Part shown: positions 11,001-20,187 of the stretch, in pieces
Layout of the letters: every line of letters begins with the position of its first letter
How positions within the stretch are numbered: position 1 is the first letter of the stretch
Assembly (NCBI GenBank): GCA_029339195.1
Contig: JAPTJF010000047.1
Coordinates: 1 to 64,000, forward strand
Length of the DNA: 64,000 nucleotides
Direction: 5' to 3'
Source: Micractinium sp. NFX-FRZ
Taxonomy: Eukaryota > Chlorophyta > Trebouxiophyceae > Chlorellales > Chlorellaceae
Translations under genes and position numbers: made by a program
The notes under the pieces: generated by a model
Seen by the model: only the letters and a program-made list of their open reading frames with translations
What the model was told of the DNA's origin: nothing
Database searches by the model: none

Positions 11001-11687
11001 TGCTGTAACCAGCTCAGCTCCTATAACAAGAAGTTTGCGGGCCCGCATCCGCTGCCTCTCTGAGGTTCTAACATCTGCAGAGCGCGCACACACACACACA
11101 CGCACGCACACTCGCACACACACAACGCCCAGCTCAATCCACTTGTGGAGCCCGTGAAGCCACCCCCAGCTGGCACGGTGCTTGCCTCGGCGCCTGCCCG
11201 GGCCTGCTGTTCCAGGGGCGGGGGCGCAGCCAGCGCATTGGGCGGCACTCCTGCAGGGGCGAGAAGATTGAAACGTCAGAGAAGTTGATACGCCCATGGG
11301 ATTGGGTTAGGAGAGCGCTTGGTTGAGGGTCGGAAGCTGGGTGACCAAGGTATCGTCAGCTGTACTTGTGGGCTCCCAATTGCGAGCTAGGATGATTTGT
11401 CTGTTGCCAACACACAGAAATGTGCACAACACCGGACGGGGCTGGAGAGGAAGCAGGAGCGGGGCACAACGGCGCGCACCTGTGCCGCTCAGCAGCACCG
11501 CTCCCGCCGACAGCAGACCGAGCAGCTTGGGGCCCAGCCCGGTGGCCTTGGACTGCTCTCGGGGCTCGCCAGAGACGGCCAGCACCTTGACTGCGCGCCG
11601 GGGCCGGCGCGGCTGCTGGCGCAGGCTCGCCGACGCGCGGGTGCCGGCCTCAGCCAGAGGCTGGCTGAGGGCTGCGGCTGGGGTCAT
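8085..11687 (-). CDS. LEA-like repeat protein with a two-part plastid targeting signal
   Basis: Nine exons: 11480-11687, 11186-11250, 10769-10915, 10443-10526, 9923-10150, 9553-9591, 8944-9183, 8441-8590 and 8085-8198, about 424 residues. Four copies of an Ala/Lys/Asp-rich amphipathic unit (AVKQGANKLKGGAEDAGDAI then KSAASDAAD) resemble group 3 LEA proteins such as the cold-induced HIC proteins of Chlorella, which protect proteins and membranes during freezing or drying. The N-terminus is Arg/Ala/Ser-rich and is followed by a hydrophobic segment (GPKLLGLLSAGAVLLSG) and an ALA|A site, the layout of a bipartite stroma-then-thylakoid-lumen signal. Repeat exons alternate with short exons (QLVSAFTSSPDQ, SALTSSPDQ), so the gene grew by duplicating a two-exon module. 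Exon 2 probably ends at a GC donor (GAG|GCAAGC); a GT donor nine bases on is the alternative. Both keep the frame. Confidence 0.8.
9394..9504 (+). repeat. Two short tandem duplications in a LEA-gene intron
   Basis: A 20-bp unit (GTCACAATGTGTCCGGCTGG) occurs twice head to tail at 9394-9433. It is followed by two copies of a 32-bp unit beginning CATGCGTGCTGCTCAGTTCC at 9435 and 9473. Both pairs are exact or nearly so, hence recent. Confidence 0.9.
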
Positions 11688-12169
11688 GCTGGTTGTAGGC
11701 GCACTAACTGCTTGGTGGAGCTGCGTTTCGGCTTCAGGGCGAATGGTGATGGAACAATGAGGAGGGAAGAAGCAGGAGGAATGTGAGGGGAAGATGTGAG
11801 TGCTGACTCTGCTGCCCTTGCGCTCAACTTCACCGCAGCTGCCGCCTGCGGGCTCCTTGTAAGCCGGCTTCAGACTGCCTCCCTGGGATCTCTGTTGTTA
11901 CACACAGCCAGGCAGCACTCGCATGCAACACACTGACGCAGCCAGTGCTGCCTGCTGCCCCTGCAGTACTGCCTGCAATTAGCACGGTGCAGCGGCCCAT
12001 GCACCGCTCGACTCCATCCCCATCCCGCCCCCATCTGTGCTGCTGCTGCTGCTGCTGCTGCTGATCCTGCATGTTGACCAGCAGTCCCCGCCTTGCTGCT
12101 TCATCCACTACTTGCTGCCTGCTCCGGCAGCCTGCCTGCCTGCCTGCCGTGCACGCTGCCCTGCGCTTC
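11688..12169. other. Intergenic, between two minus-strand genes
   Basis: Should hold the LEA-gene promoter and the 3' UTR of the next gene. It contains a CTG run at 12040-12063 and a minus-strand TGTAA at 11898-11902. No exon seen. Confidence 0.55.
11898..11902 (-). terminator. TGTAA polyadenylation signal for the gene ending at 12170
   Basis: Minus-strand TGTAA lies 268 nt after the stop codon, at the distance seen for other genes in the window. Confidence 0.45.
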
Positions 12170-13656
12170 TCAGCGCCCCCGCAGGATGCTGCCGCTGGGC
12201 CTGCCGCCATTGCTGTTTGTCACCTGCCCCAGCGGGCTGCGCTGCTGCTTCTGGTGCTTGGCCGCCCCGCCAGCCGCCGCCTCTGCCCCCATCCGAGTCT
12301 GGCTGCCGCCGCCCGGCAGGAGGTGGCCGCTGTCGGGGGCGGTGGACACCACGGGGGTGGAGTGTGCAACCAGCTGGGTCTTGCAGGGTGTGGGCGCCAG
12401 CAGCTCATCCCTGCACACAAGAAGAGGAGGCAGCAGGCAGGCAGGCAGGCAGGACGCCAGGCAAGACTAATGTTAATCAGAACCGTCTTCCCTGGCCTTG
12501 CACATAACAAGGCTGGCATTCACCCCACAGCAGGTGTGCACAGGACAGTCTGAAAGCTGGCAGATGCGGATGCAGGGTGCGGCCAGCAGAGCAGGCAGGC
12601 AGGGGCTGTGAGAGAGCACCCAAGGCAGGGAACTGCAAGCGAAGCCCCCAGCATGCGAGTGGCTCTTTCTCGATGTTTTCCTTCCTTCCTTCCTGTAACA
12701 CCTGTGCTCACCCAAAGAGGGACGATGCGTCGTACTCTCCAAGCACAGGGAGGAAGACTTTGTTGTACAGCTGCAGGGGGGTGAGAGGCAACCCGAAATC
12801 GGAGCGTCCGTTCAGAGTGAATCTGGATGATGCACATGAGGCCGACACATACGCGAGCAGCGCCACCTGCCGTGCCTCCTCAGCTTCCTCCCACCCGCTC
12901 ATGCACCGCTGCTCTGTCTTCGGCTGGCGCCAGCAAGCCATACGGCGCCCTACCCACCCACTCACTGGATGGTGTGTCACCACCGCCCCTTGCAAGGCCC
13001 CTGCAGCGGCTCCCGTCCATCGTGCACCCTTCCCTCCCCTTGCCTGCTGCCCACAGTCAGCCCACCGTCCCGCCCATCCACCCCCTCACCGCGCGCCTGT
13101 CCGCATAGTCCCTGCTGCCGTCCCAGCCCACCCCCTCCTCTGGCGGCAGCTCCACCCGCCCAAACGTGTCCTCGTCGTGGTTGGGCAGCAGGGAGAACAG
13201 AATCAAAGAGACCATGAGGGCGTTGAGCTTGCGGAAGGACAGGGAGCCGCCGTGCACGCGGATCCGGATCTGGGGGGGCAGGGGCAAGGGTGGGGGTGGG
13301 TGGGGGGAGGACTGAGGTGAGCAGGCGATGGAGGAAGCACTGGAATACGAAGTGGGGTTCACAGCGCTCGAGGCTGTTGTGCCGGTGGGTCCAGGAACCA
13401 GTGCCCCAAAGCGGCAAGCACTCCGCTGCAGGGCCATGCACACAGTAAAGCTTTCATGCACGCCAGCACGTGTGCGTGGAGTGGCACACGCAGCAGAGTC
13501 GGCTTGATTATGAAGAAGAGCGAGCAGGCAGGCGCAGGCAGCTGGCCGGTGCTGCCCATCAGCATCCATCAAGGCAGGAACCACACTCCTTGCTGGGTGT
13601 GCCACCGCCCGCACCGTGTAGAAGAGGGAGCAGGCGATGGCCACCGACAGGCGCTT
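12170..13656 (-). CDS. Unknown membrane protein, C-terminal exons (5' end not found)
   Basis: Four exons with compatible phases: 13615-13656, 13090-13269, 12712-12770 and 12170-12410, giving 173 residues. Visible features: a hydrophobic start (RLSVAIACSLFYT), then IRIRVHGGSLSFRKLNALMV with a second hydrophobic run (LMVSLILFSLLP), an acidic loop (NHDEDTFGRVELPPEEGVGW), LYNKVFLPVLGEYDASSLFG, and a low-complexity hydrophilic tail. I do not recognise the family. No ATG is available in the first exon and nothing suitable was found between it and the next gene's stop at 14255, so the gene is either missing its 5' end or has an unrecognised first exon. Exon 13090-13269 has strong coding character and good splice borders, so this is not noise. 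Confidence 0.55.
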
Positions 13657-13747
13657 CTGACTCAACCCAACCCTGCACCCTCCCACCAGTTCACACGCAC
13701 AATCAACTGCACGCATTCACCCCCACCCACTTTCTCCTCTCCGCCAG

Positions 13748-13882
13748 GTACGTGTGGAGGAGGAGCTGGCTTTCATGGACGGCTCATCCGTCTACCGGCG
13801 CATCGTGTGCAGCGGGGGCGCCCAGCAGGGCGGCAGCGGCCCGGCCGGCGGCGGTTCCGACCCGTTGGCCACTGAGAGCGGT
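13748..13882 (+). pseudogene. Orphan exon of unknown origin
   Basis: A 135-nt open segment (45 codons, phase 0 at both ends) lies between a good acceptor (CTCTCCGCCAG) and a strong donor (GGT|GTGAGTC). It encodes VRVEEELAFMDGSSVYRRIV followed by a Gly/Ser/Gln-rich linker. No partner exons were found on the plus strand within several kb, and minus-strand genes flank it on both sides. It is followed at once by copy 2 of the 0.3-kb repeat. It may be a relocated exon of the RPOT gene or of another gene; I cannot match it to a family. Confidence 0.4.
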
Positions 13883-13889
13883 GTGAGTC

Positions 13890-14201
13890 TGTGTCGCCGT
13901 GGCCAGTACCGAGCGCAATTCTCACCCTTCTGCTACACGCAACTCCAATTTCATCAGATGAGAGGCAGAGCATGGCAGTCAGCGAGAGGCGGGTCAGTGG
14001 TGGAGGCACGTCTGGAGCAAGTTGGCTGGGCACCGCCGCCAGTTCCCGCCCCACTAGCACATTTGTGCCGCACTTAGAGCTGTGGCACCGGCCCGATCAC
14101 TGCACACCGATGCACTGTATGTAATTTCTTGCATGTGTGGCAGGCATATATGGCAGCCAGCACCGGCACCGGCCCTGTGGCAGCGGCACGCCTGCACAGC
14201 G
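13890..14201 (+). repeat. Copy 2 of the 0.3-kb dispersed repeat (intron-like)
   Basis: Matches 3711-4014 at about 93% identity in the same orientation. It begins seven bases inside the strong donor (GTGAGTC at 13883) that ends the orphan exon, and finishes at CTGCACAG, a possible acceptor. It lies in what should be the 3' UTR of the ubiquitin-like/MYND gene on the other strand. Confidence 0.85.
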
Positions 14202-14254
14202 GATGGCTCTGCGTCCCTCGCTCGGCCTGCCATCTGCCTGCCGGCTGCCGGCTG

Positions 14255-17200
14255 TCACTGCCCCTGCCGTGCCCCAAAGCCGGGCTGCAGCCCCAGGGCG
14301 CGCCGCACAATGCCACAGTAGCGTTTGTGGTTTGGCCAGTCGCGAGATTGGCACGAGCGGTTGCAGTCTGCGGAGGCCAAGCGCGTGGGTGGGTGGGGCA
14401 GCAGGCAGGTGGGCAGGCAGGCTCTGCAGCTTTTGATAGTGCAGCGTCCACAAGGAAAGGGTGCAGCTCCTGCGCGGCTGCAGTCAGATCAGCGAGCAGC
14501 AGTGACTGCGCGCACGCATGTCAAGGCCTCAGGCCCATTCTCAGAGTCAGAGTCTGAGGGGCGTGCACAGGCCTGCCTCACCCTGATGGCAACCGCCGCC
14601 AAAAGCCCCGCCGCCACCCCCGCCTTCACTGGAGGTGTGACCGCAGATGCTAGCAGCACGCACATCTGGGCACCCGTTGCGGCCTCCCATCCCCTGTCCC
14701 CATCCAAGCATCGTGCACAGAGCCCTGCCTCCCTGCTGCACAGTCTCCACACCACCACACACAAAAACACCACCACCCCACCCCTGGCCCCAACCAACTC
14801 ACAGTAGACCACTTTGCAGACGCACTTCTGCAGGGGAGCATCCCTCCTCGAGCCGCCCTGCTCCTGCTCAGGCCCCTCCTCCTCCACCGCCGGCTGGCGG
14901 CCACACAGCGCACACTCTTGGACCACCAACTCTGCCACTTCAGGGGGCAGCCGGTCGGTCTGCACCTGCGCATCCGCCACATCAGCACGCTGCTCGGGTT
15001 CCGTCTGCACGCCCATGCTGCCCGCCGACACCTCCGCCCGGCCGTCGCCTGCCGTCTGCGTGCCGGCAGCGGCGCCTGCAGGCGGCGCCGGCGTCTGGCA
15101 TGCCGCATCTGTGTGGGCCGCCGGCGCTGCGGCAGCTGCAGCAGAGGCTAGAAGCGAGCTGCAGGCCTGCACGCTGGGTGCCAGTGCTGCCATCAGCTGC
15201 TGGGCCACCTGCAGGGATGCGTGCAGGCTGGCACGGTCACACGGTACACCCAACGCCGCCGCATCGGCGGCAGCGGCAGACAGGCTGCCTAGCTGCTGCG
15301 CCACTGCTGCTGCAATTTGCTCCTCCTGCGTACGGCTGGCCCCTGCAAGCTGCGCTGCCGGCTGTGCGGCTGGCTGTGCTGGCGGAGGCGATGCCGGTGG
15401 TGCCACAGCCGCAGCCGCAGCTGCGGCGCCTGCTGCTGCCGCCGCCTGCGCCTGGACACCATCATGCCCCGCTGGCAGATAAGCCGCCGTAGCAGCCGTC
15501 TGCTGCAAAAAGACCCTTGCAGCCGACAGGTCCACCACAGTTGAGTGAGAGGCTGCTGCCATTGCGCGCGCACGCTCGCCGGCGGCACCTGCTGCACCAA
15601 GCAAGTCAGGCCTGCTGTCTGCCTCCACCCCAGCTTTCTGCTGTCCATGACTGGGCTGCTGGCCCGGCAATGTGTCTAGGCCAGAGCCGGCGCTGCCGTT
15701 GCTGCCCTGGCTGTGGCTGGGGTGGGCGGCGCTTGCTGGTCTAAGGAAAATACCCTTGCCGGCTCCGTCCTCCTTCTCCCCTGCGCTGCCGCCTTCATCT
15801 GGCCCTGACAGCTCCTCCTCCCCAGTGCCCCACTCCTCCAAACTACTTTTATCCGACTGCACCTCGCTGCCCTGCGCCCCGCCGCTGCTCAGTTGTTCTG
15901 CGCTGTCCCTTCGCGCCCCCAGTGCCGCCACCGCCGGCGTGCCTGACGCTGCGGCGCCCTCCGCCTGTGCCGCCGCTGCTGCCCGCTCTGCTGCCGCCTC
16001 GCGCACGCGCTGCAGGTCCAGCGATGCACACCACACGCCTTCCCGCTCGCTCACCACCTGCCCGCTGCCCCAGTGCTGCTGCAGGGTGGCCTTGATCTGC
16101 TGCACCGTGGTGGTTGGGTGGCAGACGAGCAGCTCGAAAGAACCATCTGCCGGGGAGAGCATTCGCCCAGGGGGGGGCGGGGCAGACGGGGGGGCAGCGG
16201 TAGACAGGGGTAAGAGGTGGCATGGGGCAGCGACGGAGGTGTTCTCGGTAGCAGCAGGCCAGATGAGCAGGCAGCGTGAGGTGCTGCTGACCCAAACTTC
16301 CCGCAAGCCCTCCCAGCCATTAAGCTCTCAAGGCCCCATGCCCCCCTCCGTGCCCCACCCCCACCTTGGGCTGGCGTGGACCCCTGTGTAGTGACTTCTC
16401 CCATTGCACAGCACACATCGTGTTCGGCACAGCATGCACAGCATGCCACACACAGCACAGCGTGCGCAGCGTGCGCCCGCCCACCTGGGTGCACCACCTC
16501 CACCAGCCGGCGGCCCCCTGGCCGCAGGGCATCGCACATGACTGGCAGGCCCTTCAGCATCAGGGTGGCGGCGCGGCTCAGGGTGCCCGCCTGGTAGCTC
16601 GACACTGCATTGCAGCACAAGGACATGATTAATCAATCAAACAACCGATGATCCATTCAATGAAATTGAGGAGTGGAAGAAGGGGAAGCAGGCCAGTGCT
16701 ACAGCTGCCAGGGCCTCCGCCCAATTAACGTGCCACCCTGGTCCCTCCCTTGCCTGGCAGCCCTACACTGCAAGGCCGCACACGGAGCGATGTGGTGCGA
16801 TGCCAGGTGCCGCAGGCCATGCATGCAGAGTGCTTGCTTTGGCGCGGATGTCACTCCAACGCTGCCTCCGCAGAGGAGGGACCAAAGCCCACCCCAGCAG
16901 GCGGCTTGGCCACTCTCCCTCTTCTTTGCCCTCTCACGCTTGTTCCCTGCCCTGGCCAGCACAGAGTGCCCGCATTGCAGGTGCCAGCTGAGCAGCCACA
17001 CAAATCGCCCCTCCAGCCCACCCTGCTCACGGTTCTTGGCTGCCGTGGCGAGCAGGGAGTCACCACGCTGCAGGTGCCTGCTGAGCACCTCGGGGTCCCT
17101 CAGCGCTCGGCCGCTGCGCAGCCTCAGCTGGATGCCGCGCGGCGGCTGCTCGATGATGGGCACCAGCAGGCGCTTGAGGTGGCAGACCTGCTGCCAGGTG

Positions 17201-19368
17201 GGAGATGAGACAAGGATAAACAGCAGCTCAGATGGTGCTGGTTGGGCTGGCAGATGATGGGCATGAGCAGGCGCGTGAGGTGGCAGAACTGCGACGCAGA
17301 GCATGCAAACACTGGAGTGATGATCTGCCAACACTGGACTAAACGATAAGCCGCGCAGCGCTTGTGCAGAGGCAAACAGGCTCGGAAGCAGGGCAGGCGG
17401 GCAGCATCCCTACCAGCCTCGCCCCACGCTCGCCGCCCCCCACCACGCCCACGCGCTTTCATGGACGGCGCGGCCTGCATGCTGTGGTACTTGCCGCTGG
17501 GCAGTACCACCGACAGCACCATGCTCTCCTCCAAGGGGCCTGGGCAAGGGGCAGCAAACAAAGAGACGTGTGGAAGGTGTGGGTAAGCCAGGCCCAGACA
17601 GGCCGGGGAAGCACCGAGGCACACACTGCCCAACAACAGGGATGCGGGTGGGCAGAAGGGCAGCGTGCATAGCGCACAATTCTGCAGCAGGCCGCGCTGC
17701 CAGCAGCCGCGTTGGGTCTGCACGACGGCCCAAGCGCAGCATCGCCACCCCACCCCATTGCTCCGGACCCCTGCTCCCCCTCACACCCCCACCTGGCTGC
17801 ACCTCCAGCTATCGTACGGGCGTACACCCTGTCAAACCATCCCTATCAGCGCCAGCCCATCACAGTTCCAACTGTGTCACCCCACCCCCCCACCCCACCC
17901 CACCCTTACACCCACCTGGCTGCACCTCTAGCCACCAGGCCGGCGTGATGCCCAGCTCTGCCAGGGTGGCCTGCTCCGGGCATATGAGCTCACGCTCTGC
18001 CAGGTCTACCCCCTGCTTGCAGTTGGAAGACACCCAAGCCAAACAGGGGGACAAGTTACAGCCTCAGTTACAGTTCAGCCAGATGCCGAGAGGCAGGCGC
18101 CAGCACCCTGATATCCCCCATTTTGTGTCACCTGCTGTCCTTACCAATTTCCCTGCGCCTGCCCTCACACCCACCAGACCAACAAACCGCTCCGCCCATC
18201 CAGCCACCGCCCCACTTTGGAAGGGTCAAGTGCTATGAGCACCTGCTGCTAGGGCGGCAGCCCCACCACCGCTGCCACCTCCCCTCATCACATGCACGCA
18301 CCCACCCACCCCTTCACCCACCTCTGAGGGGTCGTGCGCTATGAGCACCTGCTGCTCGGGCGGCAGGCCCACCACCGCTGCCAGCCGCCGCTTCACCTCG
18401 GCCACCGTCGTTCCCGGCTGCACCGGCAGCTGGGTGGGGCCGCCGCCTGCCGGGCAACTCACATGGTCCACCCGCACCTGCAAGGCATGCATAGCGTGAG
18501 CCTGGGCTTCCTCCCAATCACATGGCCTGCATGAACTGACATGATCAACTGGAACCTGCCAGCAGCCGCTACGGCATCGGCAGACCTGTGCCTCCTTCTC
18601 TGCTAGCTGCTCGCTCCAAGAGCCGCTGGGTGCGTCTACCCTGTGCTGGGCACCCTCAGCTGCACCACCTCCCCACCCCCCTGGTCCGCACCGCTCCCGT
18701 CCCCTTCACACCCACCTGTTGGTGGCTGGGCGTCCAAGCCCACACACGCAGCGAGCCCACACTCTGCAGGAAGGGCGCTGCCGGCACGCGCCTGGGCGGC
18801 AGGCAATGCGTGAGCAGCGGGCTCTGGCGCACCGCCATGATGGTGGGGGCGGAAGCAGCGTCTCCGTCGCCGCTCGTACCCTCCTCAGCAGCCCCTGCCG
18901 CCTGCCCCGGAGTGGGCGGGGCCAGAAAGAAGCGGTGGAAGGATGTGTCTCGGCCTGTAGGGAGGGAGTGGAGGGGGCACGTGGTTGGGAGGGGCGTGTG
19001 CCGGCATGGCGTGGCACTTCACAGCTGGGACGGCTGATGGAGAGCAGAGATTAGCCCTAGAAAGCACCCTGCCAGTTGATGAACGCATATACTAGGTAGT
19101 ACCTGCAGCACCCATCAAAGTCCTGCCCGCCCCCTGATTCCCTGCAGCACCCACCCACCCACCCACCCGTGTTCTGCAGCGTGTATAATGGCATGAGTGG
19201 CTCCACGTCATCGTGCTCCAATGACAGCCAGGTTCCTGGCTCCAGCATAGCACCCACAGCTGTCAGCACATCCTCCAGGGTTGGCTCTGGCGGCAGCCCA
19301 GGCAGCTCCACTTTCCGGCCCACCCCGTTGGCAACCAGCTGGACCATGGGGGGCGGCCCCAGCCCCAT
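14255..19368 (-). CDS. Protein with ubiquitin-like segments and C-terminal MYND zinc finger
   Basis: Nine exons: 19167-19368, 18716-18954, 18322-18477, 17916-18012, ~17444-17539, 17031-17190, 16485-16604, 14803-16146 and 14255-14367, about 740 residues. The exon at 18322 has a ubiquitin-like fold signature (VQPGTTVAEVKRRLAAVVGL then EQQVLIAHD), continued by LAELGITPAWWLEVQPG. Two further stretches look ubiquitin-like (VCHLKRLLVPIIEQ... and HPDGSFELLVCHPTTTVQQI). A long Ala/Gln/Ser-rich linker follows. The last junction builds a MYND finger: CALCGR ... KCVCKVVYYCNRSCQSRDW then HKRYC, with all Cys/His ligands present. MYND domains bind proline-rich peptides, so a scaffold in ubiquitin signalling or transcription is plausible but inferred. 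The 3' border of the exon at 17444 is the one phase I could not settle. Start chosen at MGLGPPP. Confidence 0.7.
17240..17300 (-). repeat. Duplicate of a 3' splice site and exon start in the Ubl/MYND gene
   Basis: On the minus strand this reads CAG|TTCTGCCACCTCACGCGCC and encodes FCHLTRLLMPII. It copies the start of the exon at 17031-17190 (VCHLKRLLVPII) from 101 bp upstream in the gene direction, acceptor included. Confidence 0.8.
17783..17825 (-). repeat. Duplicate of an exon end and 5' splice site (Ubl/MYND gene)
   Basis: CCCACCTGGCTGCACCTC (plus-strand reading) recurs from the exon end at 17911-17928. The copy lies 123 bp further into the following intron and keeps the GT donor. Confidence 0.7.
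18213..18283 (-). repeat. Duplicate of an exon end in the Ubl/MYND gene
   Basis: GCTATGAGCACCTGCTGCT and about 50 flanking bases repeat the 3' end of the exon 18322-18477, 106 bp further into the intron. The frame corresponding to PPEQQVLIAH is still recognisable, but the donor has decayed. Confidence 0.85.
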
Positions 19369-20187
19369 GGCGGGCCACCGCCGGCGCGCCAGGGCTGCTA
19401 CGGGCAGGGAAGGCAGGGGTGGAGGAGGGGCAGACGCCCCTTCAGGCTGGGAAAGGAAGGACGCAGTGGGATGCAATGGGTGACAGAGCGGCCTCGCGCA
19501 CAGCTGGCAGGCAAGGGGCGGCAGGGGGTGGCGGGCGGCGGGCAGGCAGCTACCGCGGTTCCGACTCCAGCGGGGAAGGCAGGGGCGCACCTGCCTGTTC
19601 TCGCAGTACGCGGATCACACCGAGATTTCCGCAGCTCGACGCCCCGTTGAGCTATCGCTGGGACGCGAGAGCTCACGCGAGCTGGCAAATGGACAGAACA
19701 CGGCACCTTCCACGCCTGCCAGAGATGGCGACAGACAAAATCAAGCTGCGAGCGCCGTGCACGTCTGCACGACTCACTTCTGAAGTGGCGGGGCAGCGGC
19801 GGCAGCGCTCCAGGTCGCTCAGTAGTCACCTTGCATTCTCCCGCACCGCCCCATCACACTGTCAGTGGCACACACAGTCATTGACTGCAGACACACGACA
19901 TATGTTACAGTCCAATGTAGCGGCACAGCAAAGCATAAGGATGAATACGATCGCGCAGGCCGTGTTGCAACGGCACATGGCTGCGTCCACAAGCGCTCCG
20001 CTCGCATGCGAAAGGAGGGATTGGGCCTCCGTCACATGGGCTCAAGACAGGCAGTGTCCGGTCTTCAGAGCTGCAGGCGCTGCTGCACGGCGGGCGACAC
20101 GCCACGTCAGCACGCCACGTCAGCGCCCCCGCCATGTCAGAGGCTCCCTGCGCCCCCCTTCCAGGTGCAGCCATCAGTGCTTTGGGT
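19369..20187. other. Intergenic: Ubl/MYND promoter side and AlgH 3' UTR
   Basis: No coding exon seen. A minus-strand TGTAA at 19915-19919 fits the AlgH-like gene. An ORF extends 222 nt upstream of the chosen Ubl/MYND start, so translation could begin further up. Confidence 0.5.
19915..19919 (-). terminator. TGTAA polyadenylation signal for the AlgH-like gene
   Basis: Minus-strand TGTAA lies 269 nt after the stop at 20188. Confidence 0.45.

Noticed and set aside
14489..16306. 605-codon minus-strand ORF taken as one long exon
   Set aside because: Only 14803-16146 is coding. Past 14803 the frame runs into an intron; the true last exon (14255-14367) is in another frame and completes the MYND finger.
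19610..19690. tRNA-like sequence on the minus strand
   Set aside because: It has an A-box-like TAGCTCAACGGGG and a pairing D-arm (GCTC/GAGC), but no GGTTCGANTCC B box, anticodon stem or acceptor stem can be formed.
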